Shown: positions 1-10,210 of the stretch, in pieces
How positions within the stretch are numbered: position 1 is the first letter of the stretch
Layout of the letters: every line of letters begins with the position of its first letter
Assembly: GCF_007858365.1 (NCBI RefSeq)
Contig: NZ_VFIO01000002.1
Location: forward strand, 372,001-436,000
Direction: 5' to 3'
Origin: Pseudomonas saxonica
GTDB taxonomy: Bacteria > Pseudomonadota > Gammaproteobacteria > Pseudomonadales > Pseudomonadaceae
Length of the DNA stretch: 64,000 nucleotides
The notes under the pieces: generated by a model
The model's database searches: none
Seen by the model: only the letters and a program-made list of their open reading frames with translations
Told to the model about the DNA's origin: nothing
Made by a program: the position numbers and the translations under genes

Positions 1-92
1 AGTCGATGATGGTCGAAGCCGGTTTTGACCGTGTGACTTATCACAACATGACGTCCGGCATTGTTGCACTGCATCGCGGTATTAAACCCTGA
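1..92 (+). CDS. ubiE: UbiE C-terminus (partial): demethylmenaquinone/ubiquinone C-methyltransferase
   Basis: Only the last 29 codons are in the window; the reading frame begins at base 3. The tail reads FDRVTYHNMTSGIVALHRG, which fits the conserved C-terminus of the SAM-dependent methyltransferase UbiE, acting in ubiquinone (and, where made, menaquinone) synthesis. The TGA stop shares its A with the ATG of the next gene, so translation is probably coupled. The catalytic part lies outside the window; identity rests on this tail and on the following ubiJ-ubiB genes. Confidence 0.85.
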   Translation, partial: SMMVEAGFDRVTYHNMTSGIVALHRGIKP

Positions 93-715
93 TGTTGCTC
101 AGGGGCCTTCTCGCCAGCGTCGAAACCGGCATCAATCGTGTCTTGCGATTGGACAGTACCGCGCTGGCTCGCTTGCAGCCGTTGACCGGCAAGGTGATTG
201 CAGTGGAGTGCGCAAGCCCCGCACTGCACCTGTTCATTCTGCCTAGCGATGAAGGCCTGCTGTTGGCTACCCACTGGGCAGCCGATGCAGATTGCACCTT
301 GCGCGCCCCTGTATCCAGCTTGCTGCGTTTAGTCTTGAGCAAAGACAAAACCCGTATTTTGCACAGCCCCGAAGTCGAGCTTGAAGGCGACAGCCATGTG
401 TTGATGGCACTGGCGGCGGTTCTGCAAGATCTTGAGCTGGACTGGGAATACGAACTCTCGCGCTGGATCGGCCCCGTTGCTACTGCCTTGGTCGGTGGCC
501 ATGTGCGCAGCCGCGCCCATTGGTATCAGCAAGGTTTTGCCAGCCTCAATCAGAATCTCGCTGAATACCTGAGTGAAGAAGCTCGCACTTTGGTCGGAGA
601 ACGTGAGGCGCAAGCGCGCTTTGATGAGCTCGACCAACTCAAACTCGACCTGGATCGTCTTGAGGCCCGCTTCGAGCGCCTCTGCCGGTCCCTCAATACC
701 AGCGATAACGCATGA
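92..715 (+). CDS. ubiJ: UbiJ, ubiquinone biosynthesis accessory factor (SCP2 domain)
   Basis: This 207-residue protein has an N-terminal SCP2-type lipid-binding domain (about residues 15-115) and a charged, probably coiled-coil C-terminus (about 165-203). UbiJ organises the aerobic Ubi enzyme complex and is thought to present hydrophobic ubiquinone intermediates to the hydroxylases and methylases. The start overlaps the ubiE stop (TGATG) and the stop overlaps the ubiB start (ATGA). The ubiE-ubiJ-ubiB order is the usual gammaproteobacterial arrangement and strongly supports the call. Confidence 0.93.
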   Translation: MLLRGLLASVETGINRVLRLDSTALARLQPLTGKVIAVECASPALHLFILPSDEGLLLATHWAADADCTLRAPVSSLLRLVLSKDKTRILHSPEVELEGDSHVLMALAAVLQDLELDWEYELSRWIGPVATALVGGHVRSRAHWYQQGFASLNQNLAEYLSEEARTLVGEREAQARFDELDQLKLDLDRLEARFERLCRSLNTSDNA

Positions 716-2316
716 AGTTGCTTGCCATACGCCGTTTGTTTCGTATCCAGCGCGTTGTCATTCGCTACCGCCTGGATGACCTGCTGTTCGCCTTGCCCTT
801 GCCGTGGTGGTTGCTGTCGCTGCGCTATGCGCTGCCGTGGCGCTGGCTCCCACGTAAAAAGCTTGAGCTGAGCCGCGGCGCTGCGTTGCGTCTGGCCTTA
901 CAGGATTTGGGCCCCATCTTTATCAAGTTCGGGCAAATTCTCTCCACTCGTCGCGATTTGCTCCCACAAGACATTGCCGATGAGTTGATGCTGTTGCAAG
1001 ACCGCGTGCCACCGTTCGACCCGCAGGTCGCGGTCAAACTGATCGAAGAACAACTCGGCGCCAAAATCAGCGACGTGTTCAGCCGTTTCGACATTGAGCC
1101 GCTGGCATCCGCGTCTGTGGCACAAGTGCACGCGGCCAAGCTCAAGACTGGCGAAGAAGTCGTGGTCAAGGTCGTACGCCCTGGTCTTAAACCGATCATC
1201 GGTTCAGACCTGGCCTGGCTGTTTATTCTGGCCAAAATTGCCGAACGCTTGAGTGCAGACGCCCGCCTCCTGCACCCGGTCGACGTAGTCAGCGATTACG
1301 AGAAGACCATCTACGATGAACTTGACCTGTTGCGCGAAGCGGCCAACGCCAGCCAGCTCAAGCGTAATTTCGAAGGTTCGCCGCTGCTGTATGTGCCGCA
1401 GATTTACTGGGACTGGTGCCGCCCCAAAGTGCTGGTGATGGAGCGCATCTACGGGGTTCAGGTCACCGATCTGGCCACCCTTGCCGATCAGCGCACCGAC
1501 ATGAAGCTGCTGGCCGAGCGCGGGGTCGAGATTTTCTTTACCCAAGTGTTCCGCGACAGTTTCTTCCATGCCGACATGCACCCCGGCAACATCTTTGTCA
1601 GCACCGTCAGCCCATGGAGCCCGCAGTACATCGCCATCGACTGCGGCATCGTCGGCAGCCTTACGCCCGAAGACCAGGATTATCTGGCGCGCAATCTGTT
1701 TGCTTTCTTCAAACGCGATTACCGCCGAGTGGCGCAACTGCACATTGATTCGGGATGGGTGCCGGCACACACCAAGCTCAATGAGTTTGAAGCGGCGATC
1801 CGTACCGTATGCGAACCCATTTTCGAGAAACCGCTGAAAGAGATTTCCTTTGGGCAAGTGCTGATGCGCCTGTTCCAGACGGCGCGACGCTTCAATATGG
1901 AAGTCCAGCCGCAGTTGGTATTGCTGCAAAAAACCTTGCTGAACATCGAAGGGCTGGGCCGCCAGCTGTACCCGGATCTGGATCTGTGGAGCACCGCCCA
2001 ACCGTTCCTCGAACGCTGGATGCGTGAACGCGTCAGCCCCAAAACCTTGTTGCGCAACCTGCACAGCCAGGTCGAGCAGATACCGCACTTGGCCGACATG
2101 ACCCGTGATTTGCTGGAGCGTATGTCGCAGCCCCATGCCAAAAATCAGAAGCTGGTGATCAGCGAGCCGAGGGACAGCTGGTTCCTGCGCCTGCTCGGTG
2201 CCGGACACTTGGCCGCAGGTGCGTTACTGGCCAGTATTGGCCCGCTCCACACCTTGGGCTACTGGCCTGCGGGGATCATGCTGGCGGTCGGCTTGTATCT
2301 GATCGTGCGCCGATAG
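712..2316 (+). CDS. ubiB: UbiB, ABC1/ADCK-family atypical kinase for ubiquinone biosynthesis
   Basis: A 534-residue protein of the usual UbiB length. The KxGQ motif typical of the family is present as KFGQ at residues 72-75, followed by the alanine-rich nucleotide loop (SVAQVHAA) and by HADMHPGN and IDCGIVG kinase-like motifs. Two hydrophobic helices at the C-terminus (about 495-532) anchor it in the inner membrane. UbiB is an ATPase required for coenzyme Q synthesis, proposed to extract lipid intermediates from the membrane. The ATG overlaps the ubiJ stop by four bases. Confidence 0.96.
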   Translation: MKLLAIRRLFRIQRVVIRYRLDDLLFALPLPWWLLSLRYALPWRWLPRKKLELSRGAALRLALQDLGPIFIKFGQILSTRRDLLPQDIADELMLLQDRVPPFDPQVAVKLIEEQLGAKISDVFSRFDIEPLASASVAQVHAAKLKTGEEVVVKVVRPGLKPIIGSDLAWLFILAKIAERLSADARLLHPVDVVSDYEKTIYDELDLLREAANASQLKRNFEGSPLLYVPQIYWDWCRPKVLVMERIYGVQVTDLATLADQRTDMKLLAERGVEIFFTQVFRDSFFHADMHPGNIFVSTVSPWSPQYIAIDCGIVGSLTPEDQDYLARNLFAFFKRDYRRVAQLHIDSGWVPAHTKLNEFEAAIRTVCEPIFEKPLKEISFGQVLMRLFQTARRFNMEVQPQLVLLQKTLLNIEGLGRQLYPDLDLWSTAQPFLERWMRERVSPKTLLRNLHSQVEQIPHLADMTRDLLERMSQPHAKNQKLVISEPRDSWFLRLLGAGHLAAGALLASIGPLHTLGYWPAGIMLAVGLYLIVRR

Positions 2317-2395
2317 CCAGCTCCGGGCGAGGCTGGCAAACTGTGAAATCACCGAGCCTTGACCAGAGGGTCAAGGTCGGTTGTCGGAGTCGAAC

Positions 2396-2797
2396 ATGAA
2401 AGAGTGGCTGGACGAAATCAAATGGGACAGCGACGGCCTGGTGCCGGCGATTGCCCAGGATCACAAAACCGGGCGCGTCTTGATGATGGCCTGGATGAAC
2501 CGCGAAGCGCTGAGCCTGACCGCTGCTGAAAACCGTGCCATTTACTGGTCACGTTCACGTGGCAAACTGTGGCGCAAGGGTGAAGAATCAGGTCACGTAC
2601 AAAAGCTGCATGAAATGCGCCTGGACTGTGACGCTGATGTGATCATCCTGATGGTCGAGCAAATCGGCGACATCGCCTGCCATACCGGACGTCAGAGCTG
2701 CTTCTATCGGGTGTACGAAAACGCCGAATGGAAGACCGTCGACCCGGTGCTTAAAGACCCGCATGCCATTTATCACGCAGGACACTCCCATGAATGA
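2396..2797 (+). CDS. hisI: HisI, phosphoribosyl-AMP cyclohydrolase
   Basis: The 133-residue stand-alone cyclohydrolase opens the ring of phosphoribosyl-AMP in the third step of histidine synthesis. The metal-binding region is visible (CDAD and ACHTGRQSC), as is the substrate loop [18 protein letters not shown] place the start at the ATG after GGAG (2386-2389); an upstream TTG would add five residues without a better ribosome site. It overlaps hisE by eight bases. In enteric bacteria HisI and HisE are fused; here they are separate, as in Pseudomonas. Confidence 0.96.
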   Translation: MKEWLDEIKWDSDGLVPAIAQDHKTGRVLMMAWMNREALSLTAAENRAIYWSRSRGKLWRKGEESGHVQKLHEMRLDCDADVIILMVEQIGDIACHTGRQSCFYRVYENAEWKTVDPVLKDPHAIYHAGHSHE

Positions 2798-3122
2798 CAC
2801 CCTGAGCCGCGTAGCCCAAGTGCTCGAAGCACGCAAAGGTGCCACGCCAGAAAGCTCGTATGTCGCCAGCCTGTACCACAAGGGCTTGAACAAGATTCTG
2901 GAAAAAGTCGGCGAAGAGTCGGTTGAAACCATCATCGCCGCCAAAGATGCTGCCATCAGCGGCGATTACAGCGACGTTATCTACGAAACTGCCGATCTAT
3001 GGTTCCACAGCATGATCATGCTCGCCCAACTGGGCCTGCACCCTCAGGCTGTACTGGATGAACTTGAGCGTCGTATCGGCACTTCCGGCCACGTGGAAAA
3101 AGCCTCGCGGCCATCTGCCTAA
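2790..3122 (+). CDS. hisE: HisE, phosphoribosyl-ATP diphosphatase
   Basis: The 110-residue all-alpha MazG-like pyrophosphohydrolase converts phosphoribosyl-ATP to phosphoribosyl-AMP, the second step of histidine synthesis. The metal-binding segment [16 protein letters not shown] is intact, followed by the YETADLWFH helix. The start ATG lies inside the end of hisI, which suggests coupled translation of two consecutive pathway enzymes. The tat genes follow after 24 bases in the same direction, an association seen in pseudomonads with no obvious functional reason. Confidence 0.95.
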   Translation: MNDTLSRVAQVLEARKGATPESSYVASLYHKGLNKILEKVGEESVETIIAAKDAAISGDYSDVIYETADLWFHSMIMLAQLGLHPQAVLDELERRIGTSGHVEKASRPSA

Positions 3123-3146
3123 CCTTGTTTTGGAGAGGAAAAGATC

Positions 3147-3425
3147 ATGGGTATTTTTGACTGGAAACACTGGATCGTCATTCTGGTAGTCGTGGTACTG
3201 GTCTTCGGCACCAAAAAACTGAAAAACCTCGGCACTGATGTGGGTGAGTCGATCAAGGGCTTTCGCAAAGCCATGAACGACGACGAAAAGCCTGCTGAGC
3301 CCGTGGTTCCGCCTGCACAGCCCACTGCCGCGCCACAACCCCACACCACTTCGACGCTGAACGAGCCGCACACCATTGACGTGCAGGCGCAAAAAGTCGA
3401 AGAGCCGACCCGCAAAGACGTGTGA
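3147..3425 (+). CDS. tatA: TatA, twin-arginine translocase pore subunit
   Basis: A 92-residue protein with one N-terminal membrane helix (about residues 6-22), the FGTKKL hinge and an amphipathic helix, then an acidic proline-rich tail. TatA oligomers form the passage for folded proteins carrying twin-arginine signal peptides. A GGAGAGG ribosome site precedes the ATG. It is the first gene of tatABC, which is complete here. Confidence 0.96.
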   Translation: MGIFDWKHWIVILVVVVLVFGTKKLKNLGTDVGESIKGFRKAMNDDEKPAEPVVPPAQPTAAPQPHTTSTLNEPHTIDVQAQKVEEPTRKDV

Positions 3426-3435
3426 GCAGACCCTA

Positions 3436-3843
3436 ATGTTTGGTATCAGCTTCAGTGAACTGCTGCTCGTTGGCCTGGTAGCCTTGCTGGTACTTGGCCC
3501 CGAGCGCCTGCCAGGTGCCGCACGCACGGCGGGCCTGTGGATCGGTCGTTTGAAGCGCAGTTTCAATGCGATCAAACAAGAAGTGGAGCGTGAAATCGGC
3601 GCCGATGAGATTCGTCGCCAGCTGCACAACGAACACATTCTGTCGATGGAAGAGGAAGCCAAGAAGATATTGGCTCCGCTTCAGGACGCCGTTAAGCCGC
3701 TTACGCCCAGCCAGACACCCGAGTCGCCATCGCCTGTCGAAACGGCCAGCCATGCGCCGATCAGCCTGAACAAGGCGCCATCCGACACAGCGCCTCAACC
3801 GGCAGCGCCCCACGACCCAACCCTGCCACCGCGAGCCCCTTAA
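3436..3843 (+). CDS. tatB: TatB, twin-arginine translocase receptor subunit
   Basis: 135 residues: a membrane helix at the N-terminus ([13 protein letters not shown]), the GPERLPG hinge characteristic of TatB, an amphipathic helix and a long proline-rich C-terminal tail. TatB with TatC forms the complex that recognises twin-arginine signals. The start is ten bases after the tatA stop; an in-frame upstream start inside tatA would add 20 residues that do not fit the family. Confidence 0.95.
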   Translation: MFGISFSELLLVGLVALLVLGPERLPGAARTAGLWIGRLKRSFNAIKQEVEREIGADEIRRQLHNEHILSMEEEAKKILAPLQDAVKPLTPSQTPESPSPVETASHAPISLNKAPSDTAPQPAAPHDPTLPPRAP

Positions 3844-3847
3844 GCGC

Positions 3848-4648
3848 ATGAGCGATAAGCCTGAACACGACCAGCCAATGCCGCTGGTCTCGCACCTGAC
3901 TGAGCTGCGCACCCGTCTGTTGCGTTGCATTGCCGCGATTTTCATCATCTTCGTCGGCTTGTTCGCCTTCACTCAGCAGATCTACACGCTGGTTTCCACG
4001 CCACTGCGTGAATACCTGCCGGTGGGTGCCACAATGATCGCCACCGACGTGGCCTCGCCCTTCCTGACGCCCCTCAAGCTGACCATGATGGTGTCGCTGT
4101 TTATTGCGATCCCGGTGATCCTGCATCAGATCTGGGGCTTTATCGCGCCCGGCCTGTATAAGCATGAAAAGCGCATTGCCGTGCCGCTGCTGGTTTCCAG
4201 CATCTTTCTGTTCTACGCCGGCATGGCCTTCGCCTACTTTCTGGTGTTCCCGCTGGTGTTCAAGTTTTTCGCCGCCGCAACCCCCGAGGGCGTGGCCATG
4301 ATGACCGACATCAGCAGCTACCTTGATTTCGTCATGACCCTGTTTTTTGCCTTTGGTGTGGCCTTTGAAATCCCCGTGGCAGTGGTGCTGCTGGTGTGGA
4401 TCGGCATTGTCGACGTCAAATACCTGCGCAAAATCCGCCCGTACGTGATCATTGGCTGCTTTGTAGTCGGGATGATTCTGACTCCGCCGGATATTTTCTC
4501 GCAGACCCTGCTGGCGGTTCCGATGTGGATGCTCTTTGAGATCGGCATTCTGTTTGGCAGCCTGGTCAGCAAGAACACACGTGGCGACCACCCGGACGAA
4601 CAGTCCGAGCGCGATAACAACGCCCAACCGCCAGCACCGCAAGCGTGA
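3848..4648 (+). CDS. tatC: TatC, twin-arginine signal receptor (polytopic)
   Basis: A 266-residue membrane protein with six hydrophobic segments and the conserved N-terminal motif [13 protein letters not shown]. TatC binds the twin-arginine signal peptide together with TatB. It starts four bases after tatB and its TGA overlaps the GTG start of rsmE (GTGA at 4645-4648). The hydrophilic C-terminal tail is cytoplasmic. Confidence 0.96.
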   Translation: MSDKPEHDQPMPLVSHLTELRTRLLRCIAAIFIIFVGLFAFTQQIYTLVSTPLREYLPVGATMIATDVASPFLTPLKLTMMVSLFIAIPVILHQIWGFIAPGLYKHEKRIAVPLLVSSIFLFYAGMAFAYFLVFPLVFKFFAAATPEGVAMMTDISSYLDFVMTLFFAFGVAFEIPVAVVLLVWIGIVDVKYLRKIRPYVIIGCFVVGMILTPPDIFSQTLLAVPMWMLFEIGILFGSLVSKNTRGDHPDEQSERDNNAQPPAPQA

Positions 4649-5355
4649 ACCTGCTGCTCCTCGAAGAGGCTGATTTCATTGCAGACGACCGCGTCATCCT
4701 GCGCGACCGCCGTTTGACGCACATGCAGGACGTTCACCGCGCCGTGGTAGGCGACAGCCTGCGAGTCGGGCGTATTGGCGGTTTGATGGGCAATGCGCAG
4801 TTGCTGAGGCTGGAGGCCAAAGAGGCCGAGCTGAAAATCCTCAGCCTTGACCAGCCACCGCCCGAAAAGCTGCCGCTGACCTTGATACTGGCCTTGCCAC
4901 GCCCGAAGATGCTGCGCCGGGTACTGCAAACCATTGCTTCAATGGGCGTCCATCACGTGGTGCTGGTCAACAGCTACCGGGTTGAAAAGAGCTTCTGGCA
5001 AACGCCGTTTCTGGAGCCCGAAGCCATTCGCGAACAATTGATTCTGGGCCTGGAACAGTCCCGGGACAGCGTACTGCCCGAGATCGTCATCGAAAAACGC
5101 TTCAAGCCCTTCGTCGAAGACCGTCTGCCCGCGCTGGTCGAGGGTACGCTGGGTCTGGTTGGCCATCCGGGTGATTACCCGGCGTGCCCACGGGGCCTGG
5201 AACAGCCCGTGACCTTGGCCATTGGTCCGGAAGGCGGCTGGATTCCTTACGAAATCGATTTGCTGGCCAAGGCCGGTCTGCAACCAGTGCAATTGGGCCC
5301 GCGCATTCTACGGGTCGAAACCGCCGTCACCGCCCTGCTCGCCCGGTTGTTCTGA
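4645..5355 (+). CDS. rsmE: RsmE, 16S rRNA m3U1498 methyltransferase
   Basis: A 236-residue SPOUT-class methyltransferase. The N-terminal PUA-like RNA-binding region is followed by the knotted SAM-binding domain with the motif LAIGPEGGW and the C-terminal [11 protein letters not shown]. It methylates N3 of U1498 in the 30S decoding region. The GTG start overlaps the tatC stop by four bases, so it is probably cotranslated with the tat operon. Confidence 0.94.
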   Translation: MNLLLLEEADFIADDRVILRDRRLTHMQDVHRAVVGDSLRVGRIGGLMGNAQLLRLEAKEAELKILSLDQPPPEKLPLTLILALPRPKMLRRVLQTIASMGVHHVVLVNSYRVEKSFWQTPFLEPEAIREQLILGLEQSRDSVLPEIVIEKRFKPFVEDRLPALVEGTLGLVGHPGDYPACPRGLEQPVTLAIGPEGGWIPYEIDLLAKAGLQPVQLGPRILRVETAVTALLARLF

Positions 5356-5366
5356 CCCCCCTCTCT

Positions 5367-5399
5367 CCCGTAATCGCAGCCTGCGGCAGCGGTTACGGG
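5367..5399. repeat. Single REP-type palindrome
   Basis: CCCGTAA pairs with TTACGGG around a GCAGCCTGCGGCAGC core, the half-unit of the REP/REPIN family found at several other places in this window (for example 10030 and 30412). It sits just after rsmE and could slow 3' decay or help termination, but it has no U-tract. Confidence 0.7.
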
Positions 5400-5518
5400 T
5401 GATGCTCGTCACACTTTAAATCTAACTGCCTACAGTTCTTCCATAACAAGCCGATGCCTTTTGTAGGCAATGGACGGCTTGTCGTCGTGTGCGTCGAGTC
5501 AATCAAAGGAGCGTCATC

Positions 5519-7078
5519 ATGTACCGTCGGCTGGTTCAACTTCTTGGCAATATCAGCGTCAACCGCAAACTCAGTGTCAGCTTTGGCCTCGTGCTTGTTT
5601 TGACCTTGCTGATAGCTGCCACGGGCTGGAATGGACTGGTCTCAGTGATTGACCGGGGTGACAAGCTGGCCAACCTGTCAAAGATCATTGGCTTGACCAA
5701 AGATTTGCGCATTGCTCGCCTCGACTATGAGCTGCGCGCTACCGACCAGAACCTCAAGGCCGTCAATGAACAATTGAATGCACTGGACGCCGCGCTCGAG
5801 AAGTCGCGCATGCAACTTGTTGCCCCAGATGACATCGCGCTGGTGCAACAACAGTTGGCAGCCGTCACCGACTATCGACAGGCGTTGTCCAGACTTGCTC
5901 AAGATGGCGAACAGGCTATTGAGCGCATGCACCAGCAAGGCACCAAGCTGATCGAGTTGAGCGAAAAGCTCTCGACACTGCAAGCCGCCAAGCGCGACCA
6001 AGACAGTAACCAGGCCAAACGTCTGCTGACCATTTGCACAGTGCTGGCTTTGGTAGTGGGCATCTTGGCCGCATGGGCCATCACACGGCAGATCGTTATC
6101 CCGCTGCAACACACCCTCAAGATCGTCAAGCGCGTGGCGGCCGGTGATCTGACCCAGGCGCCCCCGACAGACCGGCTCGACGAACTGGGGCAGCTACAGC
6201 AAGCGGTCCAAGGCATGACCGAGGGGCTGCGAGCGTTGGTTGAAGGCATCAGCGATGGTGTGACTCAGATTGCCAGCGCGGCCGAAGAGCTTTCGGCCGT
6301 GACCGAGCAAACCAGTGCTGGGGTCAACAGTCAGAAAGTGGAAACCGATCAGGTCGCCACCGCTATGCATGAGATGACAGCGACGGTGCAAGAAGTGGCG
6401 CGCAATGCTGAAGAAGCCTCGGAAGCGGCTCTGGCGGCAGATCAACAGGCACGCGAAGGCGACAAGGTGGTGGGCGAAGCCATAGCTCAGATTGAAAAAC
6501 TGGCCATAGAAGTGGGTCACTCGACAGAGGCCATGGGCCACCTCAAGCGCGAAAGTGACAAAATTGGCAGCGTGCTCGATGTGATCAAATCTGTGGCCCA
6601 GCAAACCAACCTGCTGGCGCTCAACGCAGCCATTGAAGCGGCGCGCGCGGGTGAGGCAGGTCGTGGTTTTGCAGTGGTCGCTGACGAAGTGCGCAGCCTT
6701 GCCCAGCGCACACAAAAATCCACGGAAGAAATCGAAGAGCTGATTGCCGGGTTGCAAAGCGGAACGTTGCAAGTATCCAGCAGCATGGATAACAGCCGCA
6801 CACTAACGGACAGCAGCGTTGAATTGACTCGCCGTGCGGGTGAGTCGTTGGGCAATATCAACCGTACCGTGTCGGCCATTCAAGCGATGAACCAGCAGAT
6901 TGCTGCCGCCGCCGAACAGCAAAGCGCCGTGGCTGAAGAGATCAACCGCAGTGTATTGAATGTGCGAGATGTGTCGGAGCAGACCGCCGCGGCGAGTGAA
7001 GAGACTGCCGCGTCAAGTGTTGAGCTGGCGCGGCTGGGCTCGCATCTGCAAACGTTGGTGGGGCGGTTTAAAGTTTAA
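5519..7078 (+). CDS. Methyl-accepting chemotaxis protein
   Basis: A 519-residue chemoreceptor. It has an N-terminal membrane helix (about 18-36), a periplasmic helical sensor of about 125 residues, a second membrane helix (about 160-185), a HAMP linker and a cytoplasmic signalling domain with the conserved hairpin tip ([19 protein letters not shown]). The sensor looks like a small four-helix bundle; its ligand cannot be told from sequence. The ATG at 5519 follows AAGGAG at the right distance; an upstream in-frame start would add ten residues without such a site. No C-terminal CheR-tethering pentapeptide is seen. It is monocistronic. Confidence 0.93.
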   Translation: MYRRLVQLLGNISVNRKLSVSFGLVLVLTLLIAATGWNGLVSVIDRGDKLANLSKIIGLTKDLRIARLDYELRATDQNLKAVNEQLNALDAALEKSRMQLVAPDDIALVQQQLAAVTDYRQALSRLAQDGEQAIERMHQQGTKLIELSEKLSTLQAAKRDQDSNQAKRLLTICTVLALVVGILAAWAITRQIVIPLQHTLKIVKRVAAGDLTQAPPTDRLDELGQLQQAVQGMTEGLRALVEGISDGVTQIASAAEELSAVTEQTSAGVNSQKVETDQVATAMHEMTATVQEVARNAEEASEAALAADQQAREGDKVVGEAIAQIEKLAIEVGHSTEAMGHLKRESDKIGSVLDVIKSVAQQTNLLALNAAIEAARAGEAGRGFAVVADEVRSLAQRTQKSTEEIEELIAGLQSGTLQVSSSMDNSRTLTDSSVELTRRAGESLGNINRTVSAIQAMNQQIAAAAEQQSAVAEEINRSVLNVRDVSEQTAAASEETAASSVELARLGSHLQTLVGRFKV

Positions 7079-7085
7079 AAAAGCT

Positions 7086-7232
7086 GACCCTCACCCCAGC
7101 CCTCTCCCGGAGGGAGAGGGAGCTAAAAGCAAAAGCAGATCAGACCCCCCTCTCCCGGAGGGAGAGGGGGCTAAAGGCAAAGACAGTTCAAGCAGTCCCC
7201 TCTCCCTTTGGGAGAGGGTTAGGGTGAGGGTT
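7086..7232. repeat. CCCTCACCC / CCCTCTCCC inverted-repeat element
   Basis: Three hairpins of the type CCCTCTCCCGGAGGGAGAGGG are joined by A-rich linkers. The outer ends are complementary: CCCTCACCCCAGCCCTCTCCC-like on the left and GGGAGAGGGTTAGGGTGAGGG-like on the right. The same element recurs at 16232, 40267, 50317 and 58838. It lies between the convergent chemoreceptor and ABC transporter genes and ends in a T-run, so it may act as a terminator for the chemoreceptor. Confidence 0.85.
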
Positions 7233-7234
7233 TT

Positions 7235-7990
7235 TTAAAGCACCTGCCGCAAAAAAGCCTGAGCACGCAGGTCTTTGGGCGAGTTGAAGAACGCTTCCGG
7301 CGATGAGTCTTCCAGCAATTTACCGTGGTCAAAGAACAACACGCGGTTCGCCACTTCTCGGGCAAAGCCCATTTCATGGGTCACGCAGACCATGGTCATG
7401 CCTTCGCGGGCCAAGGTTTTCATCACGTCCAGCACTTCACCGACCATTTCCGGGTCCAGCGCCGAGGTCGGCTCGTCGAACAACATCACTTTGGGGTCCA
7501 TTGCCAACGCACGGGCAATGGCCACACGTTGCTGCTGCCCACCCGAAAGCCGTGACGGGAACTCATTGGCCTTTTGCCCGATACCCACCTTTTCCAGCAG
7601 CTCGCGGGCTTTGGCCTCACGCTCGGCCTTGCCGCGCTTGCGTACGACTTTTTGCGCCAGGCAGAGGTTTTCCAGCACGGTCATGTGCGGGAACAGGTTG
7701 AAATGCTGAAACACCATGCCGACTTCACGTCGATAGGCGTTGACGTCGGTTTTCGGGTTGGCCAGGTCCAGGCCGTCGATGCTGACCGAACCCGAGTCAA
7801 ACTCCTCGAGCCCGTTCAGGCAACGCAGAAAGGTCGACTTACCGGAGCCGGACGGACCGATCACCACCAGCACTTCACCTTTGGCGACCGAGGTGCTGAC
7901 GTTGTCCACCGCACGAACGATATGCCCGCGGGTATCGTAGATTTTTACCAGTTCGCGAACTTCAATCACTTTGCGCGAGCCTCCGCTCAA
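7235..7990 (-). CDS. Polar amino acid ABC transporter, ATP-binding protein
   Basis: The 251-residue ATPase has Walker A (GPSGSGKST), a Q-loop ([10 protein letters not shown]), signature (LSGGQQQR), Walker B (VMLFDEP) and the H-loop (VTHEM). It is most like the GlnQ/AatP group that energises uptake of polar amino acids. It overlaps the end of the permease gene by 29 bases, so the exact start is uncertain by a few residues. It is the last gene of a three-gene operon (binding protein, permease, ATPase). Substrate is not determinable; glutamate, glutamine, aspartate or arginine are plausible. Confidence 0.9.
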   Translation of the reverse strand: MSGGSRKVIEVRELVKIYDTRGHIVRAVDNVSTSVAKGEVLVVIGPSGSGKSTFLRCLNGLEEFDSGSVSIDGLDLANPKTDVNAYRREVGMVFQHFNLFPHMTVLENLCLAQKVVRKRGKAEREAKARELLEKVGIGQKANEFPSRLSGGQQQRVAIARALAMDPKVMLFDEPTSALDPEMVGEVLDVMKTLAREGMTMVCVTHEMGFAREVANRVLFFDHGKLLEDSSPEAFFNSPKDLRAQAFLRQVL

Positions 7991-8924
7991 GCCGGCTGGC
8001 CAAATGCGACAGCGGCAGGTTAATCAACAGGTACAGGCCCGCCACGCAGAACAGAATTTCGAACGGCGAAAACGAAGTGGTGATGACTTCACGACCGCTT
8101 TTGAGCAGCTCGGTAATGGCAATCACTGACACCAGCGAGGTGTCTTTGACCAGGCTGATAAATTGCCCGGCCAGTGGCGGCAGCACGCGCTTGAATGCTT
8201 GCGGCAACACCACGTAACGCATCGACTGGCTGGCATTAAGCCCCAGCGAGCGCGCCGCTTCATTTTGCCCTCGGGCGATGGACTGCACGCCAGAACGCAC
8301 AATCTCGGCCACGTAGGCCCCGGTAAACAGCGACAGGGCTGCAATCCCGGCAAATTCGCGGGACAGGTTGAGCACCGTGCCGATAAAGAAATAGAAGATA
8401 AAAATCTGTACCAGCAGCGGCGTGCCGCGTACCAGTTCGACATACAACGTCGACAAGTCACGCAGGGTCGGGTTGTTCGACAGCCGGCACAGCCCAGTGG
8501 CCAGCCCGATAATCAAACCCAATACACCTGAGACCAGCGACAACCAGACGGTCGTCCACAACCCCAACAATAACGGCCCGGCCGCCCAGTGCCGGGTCAC
8601 GCCGACCACCTCACCTTCTTCTACGTCGTCGCCTTCGGCCAGTTGCAGGCTGTTGTCGGCAACGGTGAGCCGTTGTTCTTTTCCATCGTCGCCGCGCAGC
8701 ACGACTTCGGCGGTATCGCCTTTGCGCACCAGCTCGATAACAGTGGAGGTTTCAGCAGCCCGTTGGGCTTCTTCTGCCTGATAGGCGAAGTATTGCGGAA
8801 CACGGTTCCAGCGCCATTCATAGGACATCAGCGAGGTGGCGTAATACAGCGCACCGGCCAGGCCGATGAGCACCAGCACCGTCAATACGTGCCAAGGCCA
8901 TTGGGCTTTTTTCTGTTTGATCAC
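7962..8924 (-). CDS. Polar amino acid ABC transporter, permease with periplasmic insertion
   Basis: A 320-residue HisM/GlnP-type permease. The C-terminal 210 residues carry the usual helices and the EAA loop ([22 protein letters not shown]). Between the first helix (about 12-32) and the second (about 118-140) there is a hydrophilic segment of roughly 80 residues, longer than in typical 220-residue family members. Only one permease gene is present, so the membrane part is probably a homodimer. It lies about 140 bases downstream of the binding-protein gene, with a REP pair between them. Confidence 0.88.
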   Translation of the reverse strand: MIKQKKAQWPWHVLTVLVLIGLAGALYYATSLMSYEWRWNRVPQYFAYQAEEAQRAAETSTVIELVRKGDTAEVVLRGDDGKEQRLTVADNSLQLAEGDDVEEGEVVGVTRHWAAGPLLLGLWTTVWLSLVSGVLGLIIGLATGLCRLSNNPTLRDLSTLYVELVRGTPLLVQIFIFYFFIGTVLNLSREFAGIAALSLFTGAYVAEIVRSGVQSIARGQNEAARSLGLNASQSMRYVVLPQAFKRVLPPLAGQFISLVKDTSLVSVIAITELLKSGREVITTSFSPFEILFCVAGLYLLINLPLSHLASRLERRLAQSD

Positions 8925-8963
8925 TTAACTATTTCCGTAGAGGGCAGCGCGGTCAGCTTTTTT

Positions 8964-9058
8964 TGTAGGCGCTGCCGAAGGCTGCGATGGCTGCAGAGCA
9001 GCCCTGAAATCTTGAAGCCCGTTCGGGCCTTATCGCAGCCTGCGGCGGCAGCTACAGG
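8964..9058. repeat. REPIN: paired REP sequences inside the transporter operon
   Basis: Two inverted REP cores (GCTGCCGAAGGCTGCG and CGCAGCCTGCGGCGGCAGC) flank a short hairpin (GAAGCCCGTTCGGGCCTT). It sits between the binding-protein gene and the permease gene, where such elements often protect the upstream message and lower expression of downstream genes. That effect is inferred. Confidence 0.75.
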
Positions 9059-9067
9059 GAACCACGC

Positions 9068-9865
9068 TTATTCCATGTCTTTAAGCCAAGTGGTGTCTTT
9101 GAACCACTTGTCATGGATGCGATCGTAGGTGCCGTCTTCGTGAATCTGGTGCAGGAAGTTGTTGATGAAGTTGATGCTGTCGTAATCGCCTTTCTTCAGA
9201 CCAAAGGCCAAAGGTTCGTAGGTGAAAGGCTTGTCGAGAAACACCAGCTTGTCATTACCGAACTTGTTCACGGCGACTACGTTGTAAGGCGCGTCGTAGA
9301 CAAAGGCATCGGCCTTGCCATTAACCACGTCCAGCACACCTTCAGGTTCGTTGTCGTAGCCGTGGTACTGGGCTTTGGACATCAGCTTGCGGGCAACCAT
9401 TTCGCCTGTGGTGCCGATTTTCGAGGTCAGGCGGTATTGCGGGTCGTTGAGGTCTTTGTAGGACTTGATCTTGTCAGCCAGTTCCTTGCGCACCAACAGG
9501 GTTTGACCCACAACGATGAAGGGTTCGCTGAAGTTCAGGCGCAAGTTACGCTCCTGCGTCAGGGTCATGCCGCTGCCGATCATGTCGAACTTGTTGGTCA
9601 TCAACGCCGGGATGATGCCGTCATAGCCGGTGGACACCAGTTCCAGCTTGACGCCCATGGACTTGGCCATGGCTTTGAGAAGGTCGACTTCGAAACCAAT
9701 GATCTGACCGCGTTTGTTGGTCATCTCGAACGGCATGTAAGTCGGGTCCATACCCACCTTGAGCGTGCCGCGTTTAACGGCGTCATCAATAGCGCCTGCA
9801 TGGGCCGCACTGAACGCCAATACAGCCGTGACCCCGACCAACAGTTTCGATAGAAACGCCTTCAT
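9068..9865 (-). CDS. Polar amino acid ABC transporter, periplasmic binding protein
   Basis: A 265-residue family-3 solute-binding protein. A Sec signal peptide covers about the first 23 residues (basic MKAFLSK, hydrophobic core, AHA cleavage site). The mature part begins with AIDDAVKRGTLKVGMDPTYMPFE, and has the family segment IIGFEVDLLKAMAKSMG. The ATG at 9865 is preceded by GGGGAGTGAGG; an upstream start adds eight residues without support. It is the first and probably most highly expressed gene of the transporter operon. The ligand is unknown. Confidence 0.9.
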   Translation of the reverse strand: MKAFLSKLLVGVTAVLAFSAAHAGAIDDAVKRGTLKVGMDPTYMPFEMTNKRGQIIGFEVDLLKAMAKSMGVKLELVSTGYDGIIPALMTNKFDMIGSGMTLTQERNLRLNFSEPFIVVGQTLLVRKELADKIKSYKDLNDPQYRLTSKIGTTGEMVARKLMSKAQYHGYDNEPEGVLDVVNGKADAFVYDAPYNVVAVNKFGNDKLVFLDKPFTYEPLAFGLKKGDYDSINFINNFLHQIHEDGTYDRIHDKWFKDTTWLKDME

Positions 9866-10029
9866 CCTCACTCCCCTCACACGACTCAATTAAAGGTGTT
9901 GGCCTGGGCAAAAAGCCACAAAACCGGGCACTCACCTATTCGGAGACGGATCCTACCCCACAGAAGGGTAACGAGACGAGTTTTGAGCGATAAAAGCGCG
10001 ACAAGCGGGGGGATGTAGGGGGGGAGCAC

Positions 10030-10163
10030 CGTAGCAGCTGCCGAAGGCTGCGTCCGATTGCGAAGCGATCGTAAAGACTCATCGCTCGATTTGACTGACA
10101 CACCGCACTCTCTGATTTTGCGACGGCTCCGCCATCGGACGTCGCCTGCGGCCACTGCTACGA
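10030..10163. repeat. REPIN (two inverted REPs) between opgH and the transporter
   Basis: GTAGCAGCTGCCGAAGGCTGCG on the left pairs with CGCCTGCGGCCACTGCTACG on the right, around a 90-base middle. This element fills most of the 345-base gap 9866-10210. I see no gene in that gap; the part next to the binding-protein start should hold its promoter but no clear -35/-10 was recognised. Confidence 0.78.
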
Positions 10164-10210
10164 AAATGAGCGTGTTTCGCCCGCTCCGGTCAGAGCGGGC
10201 GAAATTTCAC

